Shown piece by piece: positions 47,554-56,914 of a DNA stretch of 64,000 nucleotides (position 1 is its first letter; each line of letters starts with the position of its first letter). The stretch is from Dactylorhiza incarnata. Taxonomy: Eukaryota > Streptophyta > Magnoliopsida > Asparagales > Orchidaceae. The notes under the pieces are model-generated. The model was given only the letters and a program-made list of their open reading frames with translations. It was not told the origin of the DNA and did no database searches. The position numbers and the translations under genes are program-made. The stretch covers positions 1 through 64,000 of the forward strand of contig JAWHQI010001215.1 of assembly GCA_033032865.1 (NCBI GenBank). The letters run 5' to 3'.

Positions 47554-47790
47554 TGTTTTTTCTAATTTTCGCGAGAATAATTCTTCGGCTTCTAATAATT
47601 TTTCTTCTAGCCCCGAAGTAGATTATTCTTGGTGGCAAGGTCACCCGGATAGCTCTCGGAGCGATGAAGATAATTCTTTCGATCCGAATTCTTGTTCATC
47701 TTCTTTTGCGCCGCAATTTTCTTTCTCTAATTTTGGGGAATCTCCACCGAATCAATTTGATACTTCCCCCTAAAATTTAGAGAAGAATTT
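47340..47790 (+). repeat. Tandem coding duplication of about 250 bp
   Basis: The block encoding SSEVDHSSWQAHPDSSRSNE ... FSFSNFGE (from about 47345) is repeated from about 47610 as SPEVDYSWWQGHPDSSRSDE ... FSFSNFGE. The copies are diverged and the second is out of frame with the first. Confidence 0.78.
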
Positions 47791-47801
47791 TATTTCTTCT
47801 A

Positions 47802-48332
47802 GTGTTTTTTCCATCTTTGGATAATTTAGTTATGGAAGAACATGTGGTTTCATGTAAACCCATAACTTCTTTTACCAAAGATGAAGAAAACTTATTTTAC
47901 CAAGAATTTCTTAAAGTTATGCGCACCCCGGATGAAATAGAAGAAGAACAAGTTTCTTCCCCTACTCCACCTGGATTTAATTTTCTTTGTCATGAATATT
48001 CGCGAATTTCTTCTATCCAACCAAAAATTCATGAAAATTTTGTGTCCGAAAATTTTATTCCGCTTGGTAATGCACTAGATTTTCCTAATGAAAATTTTAT
48101 TTTAGAAAAGGAACAACGGGAGCTTAATTTTATATTTTCGCAAGCGCCTCCTCCTTGCGAAAAATTATCTGAATCGTTTACTTGTGATTCTTCAAAAACT
48201 AATAATTTTCAGGTTGAAGATGAGTCGTTGCTACCCCAAAGAATTGATGATCCATATGCCGCTCATCTGTATAAATTCAAATCACCTCAGGTATGTATAG
48301 GTGATTTGGATTTACATTTTCAAGATCAATGA
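47802..48332 (+). CDS. Unknown acidic protein of the Athila-like element
   Basis: 176 codons, MFFPSLDNLVMEEHVV to DLDLHFQDQ. I do not recognise a domain. It is rich in Glu, Asp, Ser and Pro, has no membrane segment or signal peptide, and includes SPTPPGFNFLCHEYSRISS and QAPPPCEKLSES. The frame may continue the upstream gag-like protein across a shift near 47790, since the end of the duplicated block overlaps its start. Non-coding sequence follows. A role in packaging of the non-autonomous RNA is possible but not shown. Confidence 0.45.
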   Translation: MFFPSLDNLVMEEHVVSCKPITSFTKDEENLFYQEFLKVMRTPDEIEEEQVSSPTPPGFNFLCHEYSRISSIQPKIHENFVSENFIPLGNALDFPNENFILEKEQRELNFIFSQAPPPCEKLSESFTCDSSKTNNFQVEDESLLPQRIDDPYAAHLYKFKSPQVCIGDLDLHFQDQ

Positions 48333-49827
48333 CAAACGAAGAATCACACGTTAAGCGGACGAGTAGCCGTGCGACTGACGCCGGCACATTCACCTACGCG
48401 TGAATTAGGGGAGTTGCCTGTCCACTTCTCTTTTAATTTTCCTTTTTCATAACACTAACCGTCTAGCATAAAGACGGGAAAAAGAAAGCGCTTTTGGGAG
48501 GCACCCCTTGCTTATATTTAATTTAATGTATTTTCCTTAAAGTTTCTTTTCTTTCAAGTGTTCTTCATACTTAGTTTAAAACATTGGGGACAATGTTTAA
48601 TTTTAAGTATGGGGGTGTAGCTTAGCATTCATTGTATTTTTATTGAAAAAAATAAAAAATAACCTATAAAAATTATAAAAATCTAATTCCTTGGAAAGGG
48701 CGCTTTGGGTTTGAACTCCCATCACAGCTCCTAGTACCTTGCGAACCCTTCACCGGGTAGCCCTCGGAAAGTCCAAGAAATAATATTTATAAAAAAAAAT
48801 AATAATAAATACGCCTAGCCTTGTTGTTTTTAATTTTCTAGAAATTTAGTTTGAGGTTTGATTATAAGTATTCTTACATTTTTCATTTAGCTAATATTTT
48901 GTTTTATAAGAATTTGTTAAATTTATATTTGAAGTAATTTGGTTTTAAGAAACATTTTATGTTTTTAATTCAATTAGAGAATTTATTTAACACTACTTCT
49001 CCGTTTGATTTTAAATAGCTTCACTTTGTGGTAGATTGGCTAAATATCTCTAGATTTCTATTATATTCTCTTTTAACTTTAAGATCTTAGGAAATTTCAT
49101 TCCACTAAAAATTTGCTCTCAAAATAGTTTAATTTATAAACTAGGAGTATTTTGTTACCCTTACCCTTTGTTGGAAAATAAAAAAATGTAGAAAAAGATC
49201 ATATGTCATGAGAATAAGAGGATAAAATTCATTATCCCCTAAACATATGCACCCCAAATCATTTAAAAGATTATATGTCATAAAGTAAGAGGATAAAATT
49301 CATTACTTTTGAGGAGAATTTTTAATATGGCATGAAAAATAAGAGGATAAAATTCATTATTTTCCTAAACATATACAATTTCGTTTTCAAATAAGGTGAG
49401 AGGATAAAATTCATCACCTTTATTTTAGTATCTCTTTATTTTGCCATTTCGTTTAAACCCATCCCGAGCCAATTTCATTATTTCTAGTCCTAAATTAAAT
49501 TATTAAGAGAGCAATATTTGGTAGATGTCTTTTCCTTAAGTTTCTTTTATGTTAAAGTGCTTATAATTTCAATCTAATTTTGTTTGAAAATTTCTATAAT
49601 TTCGACTACTAAATAGTTATTTTTTCTTGAGAAGTAGTTAGCTAAACAAATTTCTCTTTTTAAATTATCAACATAACTAATGACTTAATTCTTGAATTCC
49701 AAAAATTTGCTTTTGACTTATTCTTGGTTTAATAAAATTTTAGTCAATTAGAAATAATATCGATGTCTTGTAATTCTTTCCTCACTCTTTTGCTCTGGAA
49801 TAGCAAAAGCTCAAGTATGGGGGTGTT
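48333..49827 (+). other. 3' non-coding part of the Athila-like element
   Basis: Includes the second internal direct repeat (about 48688-48780) and four copies of GAGGATAAAATTCAT(T/C)A at about 49218, 49288, 49341 and 49390, each flanked by related words. The polypurine tract is AGTATGGGGGTGTT at 49814-49827. No pol motif is seen. Confidence 0.75.
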
Positions 49828-50872
49828 TGATGAGTACTTTTTGTACTCATCTTTTAGCATAATTTTAATATAGTTTTAAAATGAATTTATATAATTTATA
49901 TGTATTTTCTTATTTAATATGTTCCCTTTTAATTTTATAAACTAACTTAAGCCTTTTTTGTGTTTTTCAGGATTTCTAGGCATTTTAAGCAAAATTGTCA
50001 AGTTCACGCCCAAGGTCACGGACGTGACCAAGGGCGTGACAGCCAAAGATGTGTTCTAGACCTGCTGCCGCCATGCCGGGCAAATTCCGTGAAGTTTCGC
50101 CAAGTACACGCCCCAGGTCACAGGCGTGACCCAATGTCACGGCCGCGACTCGCTGAGATCAAGCCTGCCACGTCAATTAAAATTACACGCCCCAGGTCAC
50201 GGGCGTGACCATGGGGCGTGACATCTAGTACACGGGCGTGACTCATCCAGCGCCATTTCCCGCTAAAGCTTCCCGCCAGCAGCAAGTTTTAAAGATTACA
50301 CGTCCTAGGTCACGGGCGTGACCTAGGGCGTGACGCGTCCGAAATGCCTGTATTAAAGCCAGATCATGCCCTCTCCGCACCAGCACCGATCACGCCCCTT
50401 ACACGCCCTTGGTCACGGGCGTGACCAAGGGCGTGTAACCTCAATTTTGCAGCTATGAAAAGCCAGCTCCAGCAGATGTTTAACGAGGAATTTTAGAGAC
50501 CAATTTTTAGGATTAGAACTTTCTTTTCATGTTTTATTTTCATGTTTTATTTTCATGTTTTAGTAGTTATTGTAATCCTCTTTCTTTATGCAAATTGTAT
50601 TTTCAATTAAATAGTTTGTAGCTTCCTTTTCATAGTTTGTAATTTCTTTTATCAATAACATAGTTTTATTTTCTCTTTCTTCTCTTTCTTCATTGTTTTA
50701 TTTTCTTTTTGCAAACCAACTCAAAGTTTTAATTGATAAGATAATAGAGATTTTCTTGAAGTAAGAGTACTCAACCGCCCCGAGTCTAATACGACCTTGG
50801 TTTTTATAACATATACTGCATTCGATACGGTACACTTGCCGTTGTCGTTTGCGGATATAGTTTTGCGCATCA
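49828..50872 (+). repeat. 3' LTR of the Athila-like element
   Basis: 1045 bases, collinear with 45604-46641 with few differences by eye. Keeps the start hairpin and the CACGCCC word block (50005-50440). Confidence 0.9.
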
Positions 50873-51762
50873 GTCTTCCTCGCTGCCGCTCCGGGAATGA
50901 ATCTGTGTGGGTAATTGTGGATCGTCTGACAAAGGTCGCCAGGTTCATACCGATGAGGAAGGACACACACATCGATGTGTTGGCAAGACTCTTTGTCGAG
51001 CAGTTCGTTCGATATCATGGAGTGACCAAGACTATCATTTCGGACCGTGATGGTCGTTTCACCTCCAAGGGCTGAAAAGCGGTGCAAGCTTATTTGGGCT
51101 CTTGCTTGAATTTTATCACGGCCTTCCACCCTCAGACGGATGGCCGGTCAGAGCGGATGATTAGGACTTTGGAAGATCTGTTGCGCTTATGTGTTCTAGA
51201 TCGAGGAGATTCTTGGGAGAGGATTCTGCCCTTGGTGGAGTTCTCTTACAATAACAGTCATCAGGCAAGCAATGACACGGATCCTTATGCGGCGCTTTAT
51301 GGAAGGAGGTGCAAGACACCTTTATCATGGGTCCAAGTTGAGGACCCAAAGGCATTGGGTGTGAAATTCATTGATGATACCGATGAAATGGTCAGATTGA
51401 TTCGAGACCTCATGCTCGAGGCACAGAGCCGACATGCCAAATATTATGACGCGAAGCATAGGGCAGTGGAGTTTCAGGTGTGCGACAAGGTGTTATTGAA
51501 GATCTGGCCCGTGCATGGAGTGTCTCGTGTTCGGGGAAGGAAGAAGCTCAGTCCTCGCTATGTGGGGCCATATACCATCCTGGAGCGGATTGACCCCTTA
51601 GTCTATCGGTTGGAGCTGCCATCGGAGTTGGAGAATCTGCATGGCGTATTCCATGTATCCTCCCTTCGGAGGGCATTTCTTTGCCCTGATCAGCATGTTC
51701 AAGCTGCGTCGGGCCCTGTGGGAACCGACAAATCTGTCTGGCTGGAGCCTGTGTGCATAGTG
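50873..51762 (+). pseudogene. Gypsy integrase core and C-terminus (continuation)
   Basis: Resumes the integrase of the plus-strand Gypsy: SVWVIVDRLTKVARFIP, IISDRDGRFTSKG, then a TGA at 51073-51075 where a tryptophan codon is expected, then ITAFHPQTDGRSERMIRTLE with the third acidic residue. The C-terminal part VCDKVLLKIWP ... KKLSPRYVGPYTILERIDPL and ENLHGVFHVSSLRRAF is typical of chromodomain Gypsy elements. It ends at TDKSVWLEPVCI, where the chromodomain should begin but a minus-strand LTR starts. Confidence 0.87.
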
Positions 51763-53778
51763 TGTAACACCCTCCGTGTTACATAGAATATGGAAGTAGG
51801 TCCGGCCGGGACCCCACGCCATATTAAACGAACAGAAGAGTGCGTTACTTAATTAGTTTCAAACAGTTAATAAGATAAACATTTTAGCACAAAGCATCAT
51901 ACAACGGAAGCATTTAATATTTAAGTACAAACCAGTTTACAAAAACTTGTCCACTTACTATCCAGGAATGAGTACACAAAAAGGGTCTTTTCATAATTTG
52001 TTTACATCAAAAGTGGCTTCCAAACATCAGCACACAGGCCGGCCACACATGAAAAATAGTAAACAAAAAACTTTGGCCTTCGAGTGCCAGTACAGCACAG
52101 CAGCAGGGGCTTCAGCCCGCTATTTCTCACTAGTCTTGCCAGGACCTGTACAAACAAATCCACCAAAAGAGTGGGGGAAAACAAGCAACCGGTCAGCTTT
52201 AGCTGACCAAGATATAACGACCCCACCCCTTTCTCGGGGCGGTGGTACTCCATCACTACAGGCAAGAGTCAGCAGATTATAAACACTCCGGAAACAACAC
52301 CAGCGTAGGCATTCACAGCCATCCGCTTCGTGCTCTCAAGGCACACTTTGGCATACTCCCCGAGTTACGCCTCCAAGCTAAGTCTTATTTCAACTTAGAC
52401 AAACAATTTGAGCTAGGAAGTACACACGAAGTTCTGGCACTCTTCCATAGCCCGGTGCACCGAGGTGCAACCTCTACACCACCACTATGGGCGGGTTCGG
52501 ATCAGCTAGGCCCTTGCTCAATCATCGCGATCAACTCTGCACGATGCGGGTAAGCTTTCACCTTGTGCCCGTCACATAAAGCTAGGCTCTTCAGGCCCTT
52601 CAGCTTCTTCTGCTACGCACCAAGTCACCAGGACTTTAGGTCACACAGGCTCACACAATCTGCGCACTGGGCGCTACCACTGGCGCTAGCAACAGAACCC
52701 AGTTCTGCCCGGCACTAGTAATAGAACCTTGTTCTGCTACCTCTGGGAAAACACCTCCAGAAATCAACATCTTAGCTCACCTAGAGCTACCACCGGCGCC
52801 AACGCTAGCGCCTGGCGCTAGTAACATAACTCAGTTCTGCTACCATTTTTTGGGTATTTTTTGGGAAACACCTCCAGTTCCCTTTGTTGTACAACACAAT
52901 ACACAGAACCTGAAACACAGCATATGCACGGAGTCTTCTACGGCACGCAACAAGCAACATCACCAATCCAGACCAACATGTCCAGAAGGGCTTCACACAT
53001 CATGCATATATCCGTACATCGATTCCGGACTCTATATGCAATTTATAGGGGAAAAACTTCAACCCACCGGAAGATCCGATCTACTAATTAGTAGAACTCT
53101 TCCAAACTATGCAATTCAAAGGACGCACATGTCCAAAGGCTAGGGAGGAGAATCGTTACCCTCGGCGTTCATTTCGGTGCCATGGAACTGAGAGGGAATC
53201 GACTGGGATCCTTTGAAACAGCTTCCTCTCCACAGAATCGATGATGGCACAAGCACGCGAGATCTCCTTCGTGGATTTGCCCTTGGTACAATGACCTTCA
53301 ATTGACCTCCTTCCCTGCTCTCATCCCACAGCTCTTGGAAAGGCACAGGATTCTCAGAAAAATCAGAAGGAAAGTCTGATTTGGGTGCTTATATGATTTT
53401 CCCGCTACCGCAGGCGCTATCCACTAGCGCCTGGCGCTAGATTAGAGTCGGTACCGCTCTAATATACTACCGCTAGCGCTAGAGATACTGCCTGTGCTAG
53501 CATTTATCGACGAATCTCTTGCATTCAACAGGGTTCGTCGAAATGCATTCGCCGGAACACATTCGCCGAAAAAGCTACTGCTAGCGCTAGAGCTATCGCC
53601 GACGCTAACTTGTATCGACGAATGCGCTTGATGCTTTCGTCGATACACACAAGTCCCTTCGTCGATATGCTACATTCGTCTATAGAGCTACTGTCGGTGC
53701 TAGCACTAGCGTCTGGCGCTAGCTCCTTAGCTTCAGAACACTTGCATTTTCTTTGCACATGAAAATTGGGTTCTTACA
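51763..53778 (-). repeat. 3' LTR of a minus-strand chromovirus Gypsy
   Basis: 2016 bases. The minus strand starts TGTAAGAACCCAATTTTC at 53778 directly after the polypurine tract and ends GGAGGGTGTTACA. The terminal TGTAACAC-CCTCC-GTGTTACA at 51763-51783 is a perfect 8-base hairpin. GC-rich GCTAGCGC words lie at 52660-52830, and mixed GCTAGCGC and TTCGTCGATA words at 53400-53715. Confidence 0.75.
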
Positions 53779-53795
53779 ATTCTTCCTCCCTTAAA
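53779..53795 (-). other. Polypurine tract of the minus-strand Gypsy
   Basis: The minus strand reads AAGGGAGGAAGAAT before the LTR; just upstream is the usual TTTCGGGACGAAATTC of this Gypsy group. Confidence 0.82.
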
Positions 53796-53859
53796 AGAAT
53801 TTCGTCCCGAAATTCTAACAATGCAAATAATAAAAAAGATATAAAATATGACTTGTACC

Positions 53860-54945
53860 TCAATGGAACAGCTTGGGGAAATCCTCACGCATGGTTTGCT
53901 CGTGCTCCCATGTAAGCTCCTCACGACCGCAGTTGTTCCAGCGGACTTTGACCATCTTGATCAATTTATTCCGGAGCTGTTTGACATCAGTGTTTTCGAT
54001 GCAAATATGCGTGACCAACGTCTTCAACACATCATTGACCGGCACCTAACTAGCCACAAGCACATGGCTAGGCTCTGGCACAGCTTTCCTCTACACCAAT
54101 ATGTGAAACACATTGTGCAAACCGCTCAAATCCGTCGAAAGGGCGAGCGGATAGACAGCTTCGCCGACACGCTCCAGTATCTCAAACGGTCCAAGGTATC
54201 TTGGACTCAGCCTTTTCAAGCGTCGAATCCTGGACACACCCTTGAAAGGTTTGATCTTGAAATATACCCAGTCTCCCACGACGAACACAACATTTCTGTG
54301 CTTGGCGTTGTAGTATTTTGCCTGCCTATCCTACGCCACCAACAATCGCTCCCGGATTGTTCGAATAGTCGAATTTCCATCTTCGACTTCCTTCCGCTTA
54401 AACAGCATTGTCTCGCCAGTCTCGGCCCAAGCCAAGGGAGTACGGCAAGCTCGACCGCAGAGGGCCTCGAAGGCTGTCATCATTATACTTGCCTGGTAAC
54501 TGTTATTATAAGAGAACTCGATCATGGAAAGATGATCTTCCCACTACTTACCAAAATCCAGGATGCACATGCAGAGCATATCCTCCAAAGTTCTGTTAGT
54601 ACGTTCAGTCTGTCCATCCATTTGAGGGTGGAAGGCAGTACTAAACTTCAATTTTGTACCCAACAACTGGTGGATTAGCTTCCAATCTTTCGAAGTAAAG
54701 CGCCCATCTCGGTCACTTACGATGCTACGGGGCTCACCGTGCAAATGTACAATACTATCAATATATAGCTTTGTTAATTTCTCCACTGAATTGTCCTTCC
54801 GGTTTGGAATAAAGTGGGCTACCTTGGTCAAGCGATCCACGATCACGCAAATAGCATCATTCTCACTCTGTGATCTCGGCAAACAGTGCACGAAATCCAT
54901 CAAAATGTCAACAAATTTTCATTCCGGTAAAGTCCTCAGTCGATA
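53860..54945 (-). pseudogene. Minus-strand Gypsy integrase and chromodomain, truncated
   Basis: Begins within integrase: KFVDILMDFVHCLPRSQS (preceded by a TGA for the usual Trp), VIVDRLTKVAHFIP, IVSDRDGRFTSKDW, then STAFHPQMDGQTERTNRTLE with the catalytic glutamate. After shifts come FSYNNSYQASI, KRLSPRYLGPFEILERVGEA and LSGLHNVFHI. The chromodomain piece (53860-54045) has IKMVKVRWNNCGREELTWEH and ends FPKLFH. Chromodomains of such elements guide integration to marked heterochromatin. RT, RNase H and gag are missing: upstream the sequence joins an LTR fragment at about 54945. Confidence 0.85.
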
Positions 54946-55049
54946 TCCACCTAACGCCAGCGTCAGCACTAACACCTTGTCGAACAGATTAAGACGATAT
55001 ATTCTAGTCGATATCGCTAACGCTAGCGTTAGCACGAAGCCCGACGTTA
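54946..55049 (-). repeat. Gypsy LTR fragment, left part (continues at 60414-60463)
   Basis: Together with 60414-60463 this is a minus-strand LTR start, TGTAACACCCCAGGTTTTTC, interrupted by the young Copia with the duplication GATCC. It has AACGCCAGCGTCAGC and CTAACGCTAGCGTTAGC words. It does not match the start of the 51763-53778 LTR closely, so it may be a different family or a diverged partner. Confidence 0.65.
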
Positions 55050-55054
55050 GATCC

Positions 55055-55217
55055 TGTTAGTTCTATTTATAATAATATGTCCGCGCGTGTCAGGACCGAC
55101 TCGGAACGACCTAATGGGTTCCGTGTCACTAGGGAATTGCTCTACGCTGGAGATACTATAAATACCCATTCCACACTTGATGAGGTATTGTGGACTATCT
55201 TGAGCGGAGCCTCAACA
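55055..55217 (+). repeat. 5' LTR of the young Copia
   Basis: 163 bases, with a possible TATA box ACTATAAATACC at about 55153-55164. Confidence 0.95.
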
Positions 55218-56071
55218 TTTTCAAGATACGTTTTAGGTTTTCCGCTCAAATCTCTCGCTCCCGTCTGCGCCGAAAAAGCTTCCGTTCGTTCGCTCGCTCC
55301 CGTCGGCACTCTCCTTCTTCCGATCGCGAGTTCCTGCGCCTTTTTCTGCCGCCGTTCCATCGCAGATCGCATTTTTCCTCTTCCTCATCGCTGGTTTGCA
55401 GTCGATCGCAAGGAAGATTCGTCGATCTCCAGTCGGTCGCGTGCCCTAGGAGGAAGAGGTGTTTCCTGCACGCGTCTTCTCTACCCGGCGCTCGATCGCA
55501 AGGAGGAAGCCCTTCTGCAACTTCAGATCGCTATTGTTGGCAAAGGATCACAAGTTTTGCAGATCTTGGTTCCCGTCGGCGCTCCCTGTTCAGATCGCTG
55601 TAACATAGTTACAAATCTCTGTTGGAGGAGATCTACTATCGCTGATCCCTGTTGAAGGAGATTTGCTATCGCCGATCCCCGTTGAAGGAGTTCTGTTGTC
55701 GTCGATCCCTGTTGAAGGAGATTTGTTGTCGCTAATCCCTGTTGAAGGAGTCCAGATCTGCTTCTCTGATCGAAATACAAGGAATATCCGAAAATCTGAT
55801 TTGTTTAGATTTTGGAGGAAGGAAGCATCTACTTCAGATCTAGAGAAATTTGGTCTGGAACATCACCAATTCGAGTGTGGAGGAAGGTTCTAGATCCAAC
55901 TCTTTTCCTTCAGTTCTTGGGTTTCAATTTTGAAGATCAAGCTTGATCTGAAGGAGGAAGAAGTTCGAGAGGAGGAAATCTCAATTATTGGATTGGTTCT
56001 GAAGACACCGGGTCGTCTCCGCGCGCATCAGGTGATTTTGTTTCAGATTTCTGTTTTAAATTTCTGCTGCG
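55218..56071 (+). other. Leader of the young Copia with a 30-bp tandem repeat
   Basis: GC-rich, unlike the AT-rich surroundings. At 55621-55750 a unit GTTGAAGGAGATTTGCTATC plus ten bases repeats with a period of exactly 30 (starts 55621, 55651, 55681, 55711, 55741, the last partial). Frames here are open for up to 190 codons but of biased composition. I see no known domain. Confidence 0.75.
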
Positions 56072-56686
56072 GTGTCGAAGAAGAGTGCGCTCGACGTTAC
56101 CAAATTGCAATCGTTCGACGCGTCCGATTTCCTCAGTTGGAAAATACAAGTCCAGCTAGGAATGAAGGAACGCGGAATCTTCTACACTGTGCAGAGCGAC
56201 TTTGCGTCTTCTAGCGAGGGCGTAGACGAATATCAGTGGGACAAGGATGAGGAATTCTGCAGGGACTACCTGTTGAATTCCCTCAATCCTCGTCTCGCAC
56301 TGACGTACCACGCTTTAAAGACTGCAAAGGAGATTTGGGATCGTCTCAACGCGCACTTCCAGAAGGAGGAGGTGTTGTCCAAATCGCTCATTGGGGAGAA
56401 GTTCTTCAACTTCCGCCTCAAAGCGAACCTGCCGATCACCTCTCAGATCATAGAACTGGAGAACCTGCGCAACAAGCTGGGGGACGATCAATCGAAGATG
56501 GACGACAATCTGTTCGTGTACCTGATCCTGAGCAAGCTACCTGCGGAGGGGCTGACATTCAAGACGGAGATGCACAGGCGGAAGGAGAAGATTACTCTGG
56601 ATGAACTCAAAAGGTTCATTCACATCGAGGACCAGAACATCGCGGGAAAGAGCGCGGAGCGCCGGGAAGAGAAGACGCGTGCATAA
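56072..56686 (+). CDS. Young Copia gag (capsid part only)
   Basis: 204 codons, starting MSKKSALDVTKLQSFDASDF. UBN2-type Copia gag motifs: FLSWKIQVQLGMKERGI, ALKTAKEIWDRLNAHFQKEE and FVYLILSKLPAEGLTFKTEM. The capsid-forming part is complete, but the frame ends at TAA (56684-56686), right where a CCHC knuckle and protease should follow. The stop lies within a 16-base word GTGCATAAATCAAGTG that is repeated 44 bases later, marking a deletion junction with copied filler. The protein could still form particles but lacks the RNA-binding knuckle. Confidence 0.85.
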   Translation: MSKKSALDVTKLQSFDASDFLSWKIQVQLGMKERGIFYTVQSDFASSSEGVDEYQWDKDEEFCRDYLLNSLNPRLALTYHALKTAKEIWDRLNAHFQKEEVLSKSLIGEKFFNFRLKANLPITSQIIELENLRNKLGDDQSKMDDNLFVYLILSKLPAEGLTFKTEMHRRKEKITLDELKRFIHIEDQNIAGKSAERREEKTRA

Positions 56687-56695
56687 ATCAAGTGG

Positions 56696-56888
56696 AATTT
56701 ATAGACTTAGGCTAGAAAACGAGTGCATAAATCAAGTGAGTTCGTCTCTGTTAGATCCAAAGCTACTTCACAATAGACTTGGACACGTTCACTACAAGAA
56801 GATGCGCGATCTAGCTAAGAGTCACAACATTCCGTTAGATTTCTCTATTCGATTTGATAGGTCGAGGTTTGTGCCCAAACTAAAATAA
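56696..56888 (+). pseudogene. Young Copia pre-integrase region, frameshifted
   Basis: GIYRLRLENECINQVSSSLL, then DPKLLHNRLGHVHYKKMRDL with the zinc histidines. At about 56862 one base is missing where a TGC cysteine codon of the CXXC pair is expected (next frame reads EVCAQTKITRNPYKTV). The shift separates this part from the long integrase-RT frame. Confidence 0.8.
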
Positions 56889-56914
56889 CTAGAAACCCTT
56901 ACAAAACCGTTTCT

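Larger units (their letters stand above)
45604..50872 (+). mobile_element. Non-autonomous Athila-like element, tRNA-Asp primed
   Basis: LTRs of 1038 bases (45604-46641) and 1045 bases (49828-50872) start TGATGAGTAC and end TTTGCGCATCA. The flanks are GTCTG (45599-45603) and GTCTT (50873-50877), one mismatch. The interrupted integrase reads HGLP across the join when the right-hand copy is used, so the left copy mutated. The internal 3.2 kb has a tRNA-Asp primer site, a short gag-like frame with a zinc knuckle, an unknown acidic frame, and no pol. The PBS is typical of Athila elements, so enzymes must come from elsewhere. Confidence 0.85.
23483..51762 (+). mobile_element. Chromovirus-like Gypsy element, deleted and twice interrupted
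   Basis: Begins TGTAATGCCCCAATTCGTGC at 23483. Its LTR is split after 30 bases by the gag-only element (23513-42588) and resumes at 42594. Coding parts follow at 43510-45603 (protease, RT, RNase H, integrase zinc region) and, after the Athila-like insertion (45604-50872), at 50873-51762 (integrase core and C-terminus). Gag is missing: the LTR runs into protease near 43500. The 3' LTR and chromodomain are also missing, the element being cut at 51762 by a minus-strand Gypsy LTR. Integrase sequence fits the Tekay/Del group. Confidence 0.8.

Noticed and set aside
51947..53143. Plus-strand frames of about 100 codons in the Gypsy LTR
   Set aside because: They lie within a 2-kb LTR on the opposite strand and show no similarity to known proteins.
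53848..54678. Long open frame of 276 codons on the plus strand
   Set aside because: It is antisense to the minus-strand Gypsy integrase and chromodomain, whose motifs are clear; the plus-strand product has no known domain.
55077..55655. Open frames of 190 and 137 codons in the young Copia leader
   Set aside because: GC-rich composition keeps several frames open at once; Arg/Ser-rich low-complexity products with no domain. Part of the first lies in the LTR.
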